18,085 nucleotides of DNA, taken from Cognatazoarcus sp050303815 (GTDB lineage Bacteria > Pseudomonadota > Gammaproteobacteria > Burkholderiales > Rhodocyclaceae). Positions 1 through 6,957 of the stretch are shown one piece after another (position 1 is the stretch's first letter; every line of letters starts with the position of its first letter). The translations under genes and the position numbers were made by a program. The notes under the pieces were generated by a model. That model was given only the letters and a program-made list of their open reading frames with translations. It had not been told where the DNA came from and ran no database searches. Location of the stretch: positions 1-18,085 of the forward strand of contig JBNLCM010000067.1 of NCBI GenBank assembly GCA_050303815.1, given 5' to 3'.

Positions 1-129
1 CTCGCCGCCGAACTTCGCCGTCAGCACCGTCGTGATCGCAGCCGTCAGCGTCGTCTTGCCATGGTCAACGTGACCAATCGTCCCAACGTTCACGTGCGGC
101 TTCGTCCGCTCGAACTTACCCTTAGCCAT
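1..129 (-). CDS. tuf: Elongation factor Tu, N-terminal 43 residues (partial)
   Basis: EF-Tu is the GTPase that carries aminoacyl-tRNA to the ribosomal A site. The visible N-terminus begins MAKGKFERTKPHVNVGTIGH and contains the P-loop GHVDHGKT (residues 19-26), which binds GTP phosphates. The gene continues past the left edge, so only the start can be checked. The ATG lies at 129-127 with a GAGG-like ribosome site a few bases upstream. It sits about 70 bases downstream of tRNA-Thr on the same strand. This matches the conserved tRNA-Tyr/Gly/Thr-tufB order of proteobacteria, so co-transcription with the tRNAs is expected. Many proteobacteria have a second tuf copy near the ribosomal protein operons, and this would be the tRNA-linked one. 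Confidence 0.97.
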   Translation of the reverse strand, partial: MAKGKFERTKPHVNVGTIGHVDHGKTTLTAAITTVLTAKFGGE

Positions 130-199
130 GTCAAAACCTCAATCAGAGAAGGAAGTAGGATTTACGCCCTTTAGCTGCCTGCGCGACCAGGCAAAAATA

Positions 200-274
<75 letters not shown>

Positions 275-290
275 CCGCAAAGCATGCAAC

Positions 291-364
291 TGGAGCGGGT
301 GAAGGGAATCGAACCCTCGTCGTAAGCTTGGAAGGCTTCTGCTCTACCATTGAGCTACACCCGC
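291..364 (-). tRNA. tRNA-Gly (anticodon TCC)
   Basis: This is a 74-nt cloverleaf on the minus strand. The acceptor stem is GCGGGTG/CACCCGC with an encoded TCCA end. The anticodon loop CTTCCAA gives anticodon TCC, which reads GGA and GGG glycine codons. The T-loop is TTCGATT. It lies 16 bases upstream of tRNA-Thr and is probably cut from the same precursor. Confidence 0.97.
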
Positions 365-437
365 GTACAACGCAGCCGAAACTTCATCCGCAACCCCTGC
401 CGGCATACTGCCGACCGACAGGTATCAGTCAATCTGC

Positions 438-522
<85 letters not shown>

Positions 523-537
523 AGCGGAAAGCGCCGA

Positions 538-566
538 ATTCTAGTCGCCGGTTTGGCACCTGTCAA
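538..566 (-). promoter_or_regulatory. Sigma-70 promoter of the tRNA-tuf cluster
   Basis: On the minus strand there is a perfect -35 box TTGACA (566-561), a 17-base spacer and a -10 box TAGAAT (543-538), one mismatch from consensus. The predicted start is near position 531, about 9 bases before mature tRNA-Tyr. The sequence after the -10 box is GC-rich (TCGGCGC), the discriminator type associated with stringent (ppGpp) control of stable-RNA promoters. A- and G-rich sequence upstream of the -35 could act as an UP element, which is inference. Confidence 0.9.
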
Positions 567-672
567 ACCCTTCTTCGCCTTTTTCTCGAAATTGTTCGCG
601 GCCCGGACCCCGGATGACCTTTTGCGGTTTCGAAGTGTCACAGGGAGGGCGGCCGGCCTCGGGTAGGCTGGC

Positions 673-678
673 TACAAT
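673..678 (+). promoter_or_regulatory. Possible -10 box for the oxidoreductase gene
   Basis: TACAAT lies about 75 bases upstream of the oxidoreductase start and is the best -10-like hexamer in the gap 523-753. No good -35 box sits 16-18 bases upstream, where the sequence is GC-rich, so any promoter here would be weak or activator-dependent. The rest of the gap holds the divergent tRNA promoter and no other feature I can support. Confidence 0.3.
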
Positions 679-753
679 GGACCGGCTGTCGGGCGCTCGG
701 TGGCGGACTCCCAGCGCTGCCGGGCCGGGACCACAATTGGGCTGGAGGTGAGC

Positions 754-3700
754 ATGTCGGAACAGGCAACCCCACCGGCGGCCAAGCCGGGCGCGTCGCT
801 GGAGGACAAGTACACGCGCCATGCCGGGCGCGTGTACCTCACGGGATATCAGGCGCTGGTCCGCCTGCTCATGATTCAGCAGGAGCGGGACCGCGCCGCC
901 GGCCTGAAAACGGCCGGTTTCGTCTCCGGCTATCGGGGCTCGCCCCTCGGCGGGCTGGACCAGACACTCTGGAAGGCGCGCGAGCACCTGGAATCACGCG
1001 ACATCGTCTTCCAGCCGGGGATCAACGAGGATCTGGCCGCTACGGCGGTGTGGGGCTCTCAGCAGGTGAGCCTGTCGCCCAGGGCGAAGGGCGATGGCGT
1101 CTTCGCCATGTGGTACGGCAAGGGCCCCGGCGTGGATCGCTGCGGCGATGTCTTCCGCCACGCCAATGCTGCCGGCAGTGCCCGCTTCGGGGGCGTGCTG
1201 GCAATCGCCGGCGATGACCACGCCGCCAAGTCGTCGACCTTCCCCCACCAGACCGACCACTTCTTCAAGTCGATGATGATGCCCGTCCTGGCACCGGCCG
1301 GCGTGCAGGAGTACATCGATTTCGGCGTCCATGGCTGGGCACTTTCGCGCTATTCCGGTTGCTGGGTGGCGTTCAAGGCGCTGGCCGACACGGTCGAGAC
1401 CTCGGCATCGGTCGATGTGAATCCCGAGCGGGTCCAGGTAACGATTCCGAGCGATTTCGCGCTGCCGCCCGACGGGCTCAACATCCGCTGGCCGGATCCG
1501 CCGCTGGTCCAGGAGCGCCGGCTGCTCAACTACAAGCTCTACGCCGCCCTGGCGTACTGCCGGGCCAACGGCCTGAACCGCGTGATGATGGACTCACCTG
1601 CCGCCCGCCTGGGGATCATCACCTCCGGCAAGAGCTATCTCGACGTGCGGCAGGCGCTGGACGACCTCGGCATCGACGCCGCCCGTGCGGCCGAGATCGG
1701 CCTGCGTCTCTACAAGGTCGGCATGGTCTGGCCCCTCGAGGCCGAGGGTGTGCGCCACTTCGCAGAGGGACTCGACGAGATCCTTGTCGTCGAGGAGAAA
1801 CGCCAGCTGCTCGAGTACCAGCTGAAGGAGGAACTCTACAACTGGCGCGAGGATGTCCGCCCGAGGGTGGTCGGAAAGTTCGACGAGAAGGGCGAGTGGG
1901 CGCTGATCCCGGGCGAGAACGGCACCGTCGACCACGGCGACTGGCTGCTCCCGGCGGCCGGCGAGTTGACGCCGGCGATGATTGCCCGGGCCATCGCGAG
2001 CCGCATTGCGCGCTTCTACACGTCGGACCGGATCAAGGCGCGGCTGAGCTTCCTCGAGGCCAAGGAGGCCGCCCTGTCGCGTCGCGTCATCGCAATCGAC
2101 CGCGTGCCCACCTTCTGCTCCGGCTGCCCCCACAATACGTCGACCCACGTCCCGGAAGGGAGTCGGGCGCTGGCGGGCATCGGCTGCCACTACATGGTCA
2201 ACTGGATGCCCGAGCGGCGCACCGGCACGTTCACCCAGATGGGCGGCGAAGGCGTGCCGTGGGTTGGCCAGTCGCCCTTCACGGACGAAGCCCACATCTT
2301 CGCCAACCTGGGCGACGGGACGTACTTCCACTCCGGACTGCTGGCGATCCGCCAGTCCGTCGCGGCGGGGGTCAACATCACCTACAAGATCCTCTACAAC
2401 GACGCGGTGGCGATGACGGGCGGTCAGCCCGTGGACGGCCAGCTGACGGTACCGAAGATCGTCCGGCAACTGGAGGCGGAGGGCGTCCACAACATCGTGA
2501 TTGTCACGGATGGCACGGCACGCGCCTACGGGGCGCCCGATCTACCCCATGGCGTGCCGATCCGCCACCGGGACGAACTCGACGCCATTCAGCGCGACCT
2601 GCGCGAGTCTCCCGGCGTCTCCGCGCTCATCTACGACCAGACCTGCGCCGCCGAGAAGCGCCGCCGCCGCAAGCGGGGGCAGTTCCCGGATCCAGCGCGC
2701 CGGGTATTCATCCATGAGGGCGTGTGCGAAGGCTGCGGGGATTGCAGCACCCAGTCGAACTGCATGTCGGTGGTCCCCCTCGAAACCCCGTTCGGGCGTA
2801 AGCGGGCGATTGACCAGAGCAGTTGCAACAAGGACTACTCCTGCCTGAAAGGCTTCTGCCCGAGCTTCGTCACGATCGAGGGCGGACGGCTGGCGAGGGG
2901 GCGCGCCCAGCAGGTGGACGAGTCGGGGTTCCCGCCGCCCCCCGAACCCACCCTGCCCGACACCGACCGTCCGTACGGCATCCTGGTAACCGGCGTCGGC
3001 GGCACGGGCGTGGTGACCATCGGAGCCCTGATCGGCATGGCCGCCCACCTGGACGACCGCGGCGTCACCGTCCTCGACATGACCGGACTGGCCCAGAAGG
3101 GCGGCTCGGTCTTCAGCCACATCCGGATCGCCAGCCGGCCCGAGGACCTGCACGCCGTGCGAATTGCCGCCGGCGAGGCCGATGCCGTGATTGGCGGCGA
3201 CGTGATCGTGACCGCCAGCGACGAGGCGCTGGCCAAGATGGCCGGCGGACGCAGCCGCGCAATCGTCAATTGCGCCGAAACCCCGACCTCGGATTTCGCC
3301 AAGAACCCGGACTGGCAGTTCCCCCTCGAACGGATGCAGACCAGCATCGTCGAGGCCATCGGCCGCGAGCAAGCGGACTTCCTCGACGCGCAGACCCTGG
3401 CGACGCGGCTTCTCGGGGATGCGATCGCCACCAACCTGTTTCTGCTCGGCTATGCTTGGCAAAAGGGCATGGTGCCGGTTTCGCTGGAAGCGCTCCACCA
3501 GGCCATCGAACTCAACGGCGTCGCCATCGAGTTGAACCGCAAGGCTTTCCTGTGGGGCCGACGCGCCGCGTGCGACCTGTCCGCCGTGCAGCGCGCCGCA
3601 TCGCCGGAAGCCCCGACGCCCGGCACCGAGCCATCCCTCGACGCCCTGGTCGCCCACCGGATCGATGCCCTGACGGCCTACCAGGACGCCGCCTATGCCG

Positions 3701-4299
3701 AACGCTACCGCCGGCTCGTCTCGCGGGTCCGGCAAGCGGAAGCCCCCCTCGGGTCGACGCGTCTCAGCGAGGCGGTCGCGCGGCAGGCCTACCGCCTGAT
3801 GGCCTACAAGGACGAATACGAAGTGGCGCGCCTCTACGGTGACGCTGCGTTCTGGCAGCGGATCAACGATACCTTCGATGGGGATTTCGAGGTCCGATTC
3901 CATCTCGCGCCACCGCTATTGAGCCGCCCGGATCCGAATACCGGAGTGATCGCCAAACGGACCTATGGCAAGGGGCTGCTGCGCGTGTTTCGCTTGCTGG
4001 CCCGCCTCAAGGGGCTGCGCGGATCGCGCTGGGACCCGTTCGGCCGGACCGAGGAGCGCCGCGCCGAGCGGGCCCTGATCCCGCAGTACGAGCAGGACGT
4101 GCTGGAACTGATCGACCACCTCTCTTTCGACCGGCTGCCGCTGGCCATCGAGATCGCCAGCCTGCCCGCGACGATTCGCGGCTTCGGACACGTCAAGCAC
4201 CGCAACATGGCCGAGGTCGCCGCCCGGCGGCAGGTCCTGCTGGCCCGCTGGCGGGAAGTCAGGCAAGCGCCTCCCGGCGTCGAGGCGCGCGCCGCCTGA
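754..4299 (+). CDS. Fused indolepyruvate ferredoxin oxidoreductase (2-oxoacid:acceptor oxidoreductase)
   Basis: This enzyme family oxidatively decarboxylates aryl pyruvates (indolepyruvate, phenylpyruvate) to aryl-acetyl-CoA, passing electrons to ferredoxin with TPP and Fe-S clusters in the cytoplasm. The 1181-residue product joins the alpha and gamma parts in one chain. The N-terminal half is alpha-like. A CSGCPHN motif (455-461) is followed by the TPP/Mg region GDGTYFHSG (520-528) with YNDAVAMTGGQ (548-558). A cysteine cluster (C658, C661, C664, C670, then C691, C697, C702) probably binds Fe-S. A gamma-type domain starts near 743 (GVGGTGVVT), and the C-terminal ~250 residues resemble the DUF6537 tail of this family. 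The start at 754 is chosen because GGAGG lies 5 bases upstream; the longer GTG start at 700 lacks support. The exact substrate cannot be read from sequence. Phenylalanine or tryptophan catabolism is the usual role. Confidence 0.9.
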   Translation: MSEQATPPAAKPGASLEDKYTRHAGRVYLTGYQALVRLLMIQQERDRAAGLKTAGFVSGYRGSPLGGLDQTLWKAREHLESRDIVFQPGINEDLAATAVWGSQQVSLSPRAKGDGVFAMWYGKGPGVDRCGDVFRHANAAGSARFGGVLAIAGDDHAAKSSTFPHQTDHFFKSMMMPVLAPAGVQEYIDFGVHGWALSRYSGCWVAFKALADTVETSASVDVNPERVQVTIPSDFALPPDGLNIRWPDPPLVQERRLLNYKLYAALAYCRANGLNRVMMDSPAARLGIITSGKSYLDVRQALDDLGIDAARAAEIGLRLYKVGMVWPLEAEGVRHFAEGLDEILVVEEKRQLLEYQLKEELYNWREDVRPRVVGKFDEKGEWALIPGENGTVDHGDWLLPAAGELTPAMIARAIASRIARFYTSDRIKARLSFLEAKEAALSRRVIAIDRVPTFCSGCPHNTSTHVPEGSRALAGIGCHYMVNWMPERRTGTFTQMGGEGVPWVGQSPFTDEAHIFANLGDGTYFHSGLLAIRQSVAAGVNITYKILYNDAVAMTGGQPVDGQLTVPKIVRQLEAEGVHNIVIVTDGTARAYGAPDLPHGVPIRHRDELDAIQRDLRESPGVSALIYDQTCAAEKRRRRKRGQFPDPARRVFIHEGVCEGCGDCSTQSNCMSVVPLETPFGRKRAIDQSSCNKDYSCLKGFCPSFVTIEGGRLARGRAQQVDESGFPPPPEPTLPDTDRPYGILVTGVGGTGVVTIGALIGMAAHLDDRGVTVLDMTGLAQKGGSVFSHIRIASRPEDLHAVRIAAGEADAVIGGDVIVTASDEALAKMAGGRSRAIVNCAETPTSDFAKNPDWQFPLERMQTSIVEAIGREQADFLDAQTLATRLLGDAIATNLFLLGYAWQKGMVPVSLEALHQAIELNGVAIELNRKAFLWGRRAACDLSAVQRAASPEAPTPGTEPSLDALVAHRIDALTAYQDAAYAERYRRLVSRVRQAEAPLGSTRLSEAVARQAYRLMAYKDEYEVARLYGDAAFWQRINDTFDGDFEVRFHLAPPLLSRPDPNTGVIAKRTYGKGLLRVFRLLARLKGLRGSRWDPFGRTEERRAERALIPQYEQDVLELIDHLSFDRLPLAIEIASLPATIRGFGHVKHRNMAEVAARRQVLLARWREVRQAPPGVEARAA

Positions 4300-4351
4300 G
4301 GGGCCCACCGGGCGGTTATCATGGGTCCCCGCACGACCTCGCCGCACCGCC

Positions 4352-5113
4352 ATGCCCCTTGTCAAGGCGCTCGCCGCCCAGTTGCTCGCCCTCGCCCTCG
4401 CCGCGACGCTGGCGCGCGCCGGCCTGCTGCCGGGCGGCGGCCTGTGGCCGGCCGCGATCGCTCAGGGCCTCGCCGCCGCAGGCATGGCCACCGTGTTGCG
4501 GTCCGAACGGTGGTGGTTGCCCATTCACCTGCTCTTCGTGCCGTCGTTGCTGGCGGCGACCACCCTCGGACTGGATCCGCGCTGGTATCTCGCCGCCTTC
4601 GTCCTGATGGCGCTCGTCTACGGGTCCGCATTCCGCACCCGCGTGCCGCTCTTCCTGTCGAATCAGCAGACCGTCGCCGTCGTGGGAGGCGAACTCGACA
4701 AACGCCCGCATGGTGCCTTGCTCGATATCGGCAGCGGCACCGGATCCCTGCTCCGTCCCCTGGCCAGGGCCCATCCGGGCTGGCACTTCCTCGGCATCGA
4801 ATCGGCCCCGCTGCCGCACTGGCTTGCCTGCGTGCTGGCCCGCGGGCAGGGCAACCTGAGGCTTGACCGGGGCGACTTCTTCGCTCGCGACTGGGGTGAA
4901 TTCGACATTGTCTACGCGTTCCTGTCACCGATCCCGATGGGGCAAGTGTGGGAGAAGGCTTGCCGCGAGATGAAACCTGGCGCCCTCCTGCTGTCCAACT
5001 CGTTCCCTGTGCCCGATGTCGAGCCGGTGCGCATCGACACGGTGGCGGACCGACGCAGCACCCAGCTCTACGTCTATCGGCCCAATTCAGGAAAACAACG
5101 AAAAGGTCGATAA
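4352..5113 (+). CDS. Membrane-anchored class I SAM-dependent methyltransferase-like protein
   Basis: The 253-residue product has four likely membrane helices in its first ~95 residues (about 5-22, 29-49, 56-73, 78-95), then a soluble Rossmann methyltransferase fold. Motif I is LLDIGSGTG (123-131). The acidic residue ending strand beta-2 is E150 (FLGIES), and FDIVYAFLSPIP (184-195) fits motif IV. The C-terminus is short for a methyltransferase and ends in a basic tail. The substrate is unknown: quinone, lipid or protein are all possible for a membrane-tethered enzyme, and loss of catalysis cannot be excluded. It starts 52 bases after the oxidoreductase stop, so co-transcription is possible. 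The gap has only an imperfect GC hairpin without a T-run. Confidence 0.75.
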   Translation: MPLVKALAAQLLALALAATLARAGLLPGGGLWPAAIAQGLAAAGMATVLRSERWWLPIHLLFVPSLLAATTLGLDPRWYLAAFVLMALVYGSAFRTRVPLFLSNQQTVAVVGGELDKRPHGALLDIGSGTGSLLRPLARAHPGWHFLGIESAPLPHWLACVLARGQGNLRLDRGDFFARDWGEFDIVYAFLSPIPMGQVWEKACREMKPGALLLSNSFPVPDVEPVRIDTVADRRSTQLYVYRPNSGKQRKGR

Positions 5114-5180
5114 AACCGACTCTGTTTCACCCGCGCCACGCGACACGAAGCATCGACAATTTCACCGTCGGCGCCAAGGT

Positions 5181-5202
5181 CGGCCCCTGAACGCAGGGGC
5201 CG
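5181..5202 (+). promoter_or_regulatory. Perfect 9-bp inverted repeat in the leader of the ParA-like gene
   Basis: CGGCCCCTG and CAGGGGCCG flank a 4-base AACG loop, forming a perfect GC-rich hairpin. It ends 11 bases before the GGAG ribosome site (5214-5217) and 24 bases before the ATG. No T-run follows, so it is not a normal intrinsic terminator. It could be an mRNA structure that tunes translation, a processing or stability element for the transcript from the methyltransferase gene, or a DNA operator for a dimeric repressor. The sequence alone does not decide. Confidence 0.55.
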
Positions 5203-5226
5203 TCGGGCGCGTTGGAGATTGCGAAC

Positions 5227-5919
5227 ATGGCTGAGATCGTCTGCATCATCGGAAACAAGGGCGGCACCGGTAAGACCACCCTGTCCCACATGCTGTGCCA
5301 GGGCCTGGGCCTGCTGGGCCAACGCTCTGCCTGCATCCTCACCGACACCTCGCGGGAGCCGCTCCAGCCGGGCGGTCGACGCTACATCACGGCGGACGCA
5401 AGAACGCCGGAAGCCCTTTCGAAAGTGGTGGACAAGCTGAGGGGCATGGAAGGCTGGCTTGGCGTCATCGATGGCGGTGGCAACCGGACCGAGATGGACC
5501 GCCGGCTCTACGGCATCGCGGACATCGTGCTGCTGCCCTTCCGCGAGTCCCACGAAGACATCCGCACGATCATCAAGGATCTCGAGCGCTTTCCACGCGC
5601 CTACGCCGTGCCCAGCCAGTGGCCGGTCAACAACTGGCAACGCACCGCCGCAGACCGCTCGGTCGGGCAACTGATGAGCGACTATCGGCACCGCATCCTG
5701 CGCCCGGTATTCTCGATCTCGTCATCGAAGCTGCTGCTGCAGAAGGAAGTCCCCGAGTCGATCCCGACCGGGCTGGCGAACGCGTGTCGTGCCGTCGCGG
5801 GCCAGGTGCTGGACCTGATGGAGCTCGAGTACCGCCTGCAGGCTGCTGACGAGCCCGAAGTCACACGGGGCGGCAACGCCAACCTGGCGGTCGAACGCCA
5901 GGCCGCACACTCGCACTAG
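5227..5919 (+). CDS. Orphan ParA/MinD-family ATPase
   Basis: ParA/MinD ATPases dimerise on ATP and position DNA, protein clusters or organelles on the nucleoid or membrane. The 230-residue product has the deviant Walker A KGGTGKTT (11-18) with the signature lysine K11, an altered Walker A' ILTDTSRE (37-44, where ParA usually has a D-x-D-P-Q type motif), and a Walker B-like GVIDGGGN (79-86). ADIVLLPFRESHEDI (98-112) resembles the ParA segment after Walker B. No N-terminal helix-turn-helix and no C-terminal MinD-type amphipathic helix are evident. The ATG at 5227 has GGAG 9 bases upstream; an in-frame TTG at 5212 is less likely. No parB or minC/minE gene lies nearby, so its cargo is unknown. 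The gene lies 113 bases after the methyltransferase gene and is convergent with the response regulator. Confidence 0.8.
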   Translation: MAEIVCIIGNKGGTGKTTLSHMLCQGLGLLGQRSACILTDTSREPLQPGGRRYITADARTPEALSKVVDKLRGMEGWLGVIDGGGNRTEMDRRLYGIADIVLLPFRESHEDIRTIIKDLERFPRAYAVPSQWPVNNWQRTAADRSVGQLMSDYRHRILRPVFSISSSKLLLQKEVPESIPTGLANACRAVAGQVLDLMELEYRLQAADEPEVTRGGNANLAVERQAAHSH

Positions 5920-5946
5920 GGTCTGCGGACATTTGTACGGCGGAGC

Positions 5947-5988
5947 GCGTCGCGGCCGTGAGCCGCCCGGATCTCATGGCCGCGGCGC
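5947..5988 (+). terminator. Long GC hairpin after the ParA-like gene, probable transcription end
   Basis: Positions 5947-5962 pair with 5973-5988 around a 10-base loop. The 16-bp stem is unbroken in plus-strand RNA if two G-U pairs are allowed; in minus-strand RNA the same positions become A-C mismatches. It starts 28 bases after the ParA-like stop, in the gap between convergent genes. No T-run follows, so it may be a non-canonical terminator or a 3'-end stabiliser. The strand asymmetry suggests it serves the plus-strand transcript. Confidence 0.45.
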
Positions 5989-6066
5989 CTCCTTGCCTGG
6001 CCCCCCGGGCCGCGTCCGCGCGCCTTGTCCTCAGTCCCAGCAGACCCCAGCCGCCCGTTACCCGCC

Positions 6067-6696
6067 TCAGAAGCGCACGCCGTGGCGCGCGATGACGACC
6101 AGCGCCTGGGCTCGGCTGGATACTTTCATGGCCTTGAAGATAGCCGACACATGGACCTTCACGGTCCCTTCGGACAAGCCGAGGAGATCCGCGATTTCCT
6201 TGTTGGTCTTGCCCTGGGTAAGCAAGTCGAGCACGCGCATCTGGGCGGCCGTCAGGCCGAACTTGTCGTTCAGCCCCATCGACGGCCGCTTATCGTCCTG
6301 CTCCTTCATCCCTGCCGGCACGAAAACGCCGCCGTCGAGGACGATCCGGATGGCCTTGAGCAGATCGGCACCGGAACTGGCCTTGGGGACGAAGCCCGAC
6401 GCGCCGGCCTTCATGGCCCGCTGCACCGAGGCCGGGTCGTCGAGTGCAGAAACGACGATGGCCGGTATGTCGGGGAAGCGCTTCGCCATGACGCCAAGCA
6501 GTGAAAAACCGTTCATGTCGGGCAACATCAGGTCGATCACGGCCAGGTCCCAATCTTCGCCCTCGGCCAGGCGCGCCAGGGCCGTATCGGCATTGGACGC
6601 CTCGACACATTCGACGTCAGGCTCCAGGTGCTGCAGCGTCTGGGCCATGGCCTCGCGAACCAGCGCGTGGTCTTCAACGATTAGAATCCGGGTCAT
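6067..6696 (-). CDS. Two-component response regulator, LuxR/NarL type (REC-HTH)
   Basis: This cytoplasmic transcription regulator is activated by phosphorylation. The 209-residue product starts MTRILIVEDH. The receiver domain (about 2-120) has the acidic pair E8/D9, phospho-acceptor D55 (AVIDLMLPD) and K105 (GFVPK). The LuxR-type HTH (about 148-209) contains LTAAQMRVLDLLTQGKTNKE and the recognition helix SEGTVKVHVSAIFKAM. The start at 6696 is chosen because the receiver fold begins there; in-frame ATGs further upstream (6741, 6786) would add an unstructured tail. No strong ribosome site is seen. It is divergent from the hybrid kinase at 6954, its likely partner. Its targets are unknown; the shared 257-base spacer is the first place to look. 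Confidence 0.92.
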   Translation of the reverse strand: MTRILIVEDHALVREAMAQTLQHLEPDVECVEASNADTALARLAEGEDWDLAVIDLMLPDMNGFSLLGVMAKRFPDIPAIVVSALDDPASVQRAMKAGASGFVPKASSGADLLKAIRIVLDGGVFVPAGMKEQDDKRPSMGLNDKFGLTAAQMRVLDLLTQGKTNKEIADLLGLSEGTVKVHVSAIFKAMKVSSRAQALVVIARHGVRF

Positions 6697-6740
6697 GTCA
6701 GGTCGGTCTCGCAGGTTGCACCGCGGCAAACGGGTGGTCA

Positions 6741-6769
6741 TGAATAACGCATAGCCGGCAAAATCACAA
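6741..6769 (-). promoter_or_regulatory. Possible sigma-70 promoter of the response regulator
   Basis: On the minus strand TTGTGA (6769-6764) and TATTCA (6746-6741) are separated by 17 bases. They match consensus at 4/6 and 3/6 positions, so this is weak. The position would give a leader of about 40 bases before the start at 6696. It sits in the 257-base spacer between regulator and kinase; I found no convincing promoter for the kinase in that spacer. Confidence 0.3.
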
Positions 6770-6933
6770 CAACCCACGTCAAGCATGCGTGAACGAATCT
6801 GCGGCCAGGGAGCAATTCACAGCATTTTGAGGTCGATGCCTGCCGCGTGCCGCATCATCGGCCTTCCATCCGGTTGATCCTTCCTCGACCGGGCCGGCAC
6901 CGCAGGCGTTCGCTCGCTGAGCGGAGTACCACG

Positions 6934-6957
6934 ATGGACGGGAAACAACCGACTTGA
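6934..6957 (+). CDS. Seven-codon leader ORF overlapping the kinase start
   Basis: ATG at 6934 opens a tiny frame encoding MDGKQPT. It has GGAG (6923-6926) 7 bases upstream, a better ribosome site than the kinase has. Its TGA stop (6955-6957) overlaps the kinase TTG start (6954-6956) as TTGA, the geometry of translational coupling by re-initiation. It may set low, coupled kinase synthesis. The alternative is a sequencing indel that has split one longer N-terminus. No family is recognisable. Confidence 0.4.
   Translation: MDGKQPT

Noticed and set aside
700..753. Upstream GTG start for the oxidoreductase (18 extra residues)
   Set aside because: No ribosome site precedes it and the extra residues are not family-like, whereas ATG 754 has GGAGG at good spacing.
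2542..3903. A 453-codon open frame antisense to the oxidoreductase
   Set aside because: The sense strand encodes the conserved cysteine cluster and gamma domain; the antisense translation shows no motifs.
4300..4331. Imperfect GC hairpin (GGGGCCCA with TGGGTCCCC) after the oxidoreductase stop, considered as a terminator
   Set aside because: It needs a bulge and has no T-run, and the next gene starts 52 bases on in the same direction.
5099..5125. Small AT-flanked inverted repeat (GTCG/CGAC) over the methyltransferase stop, considered as a terminator
   Set aside because: The stem is only 4 bp and the T-run is three bases; too weak to call.
5883..5902. Inverted repeat CCTGGCG/CGCCAGG near the 3' end of the ParA-like gene
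   Set aside because: It lies inside the coding frame and is short; the larger hairpin at 5947-5988 is the better 3'-end candidate.
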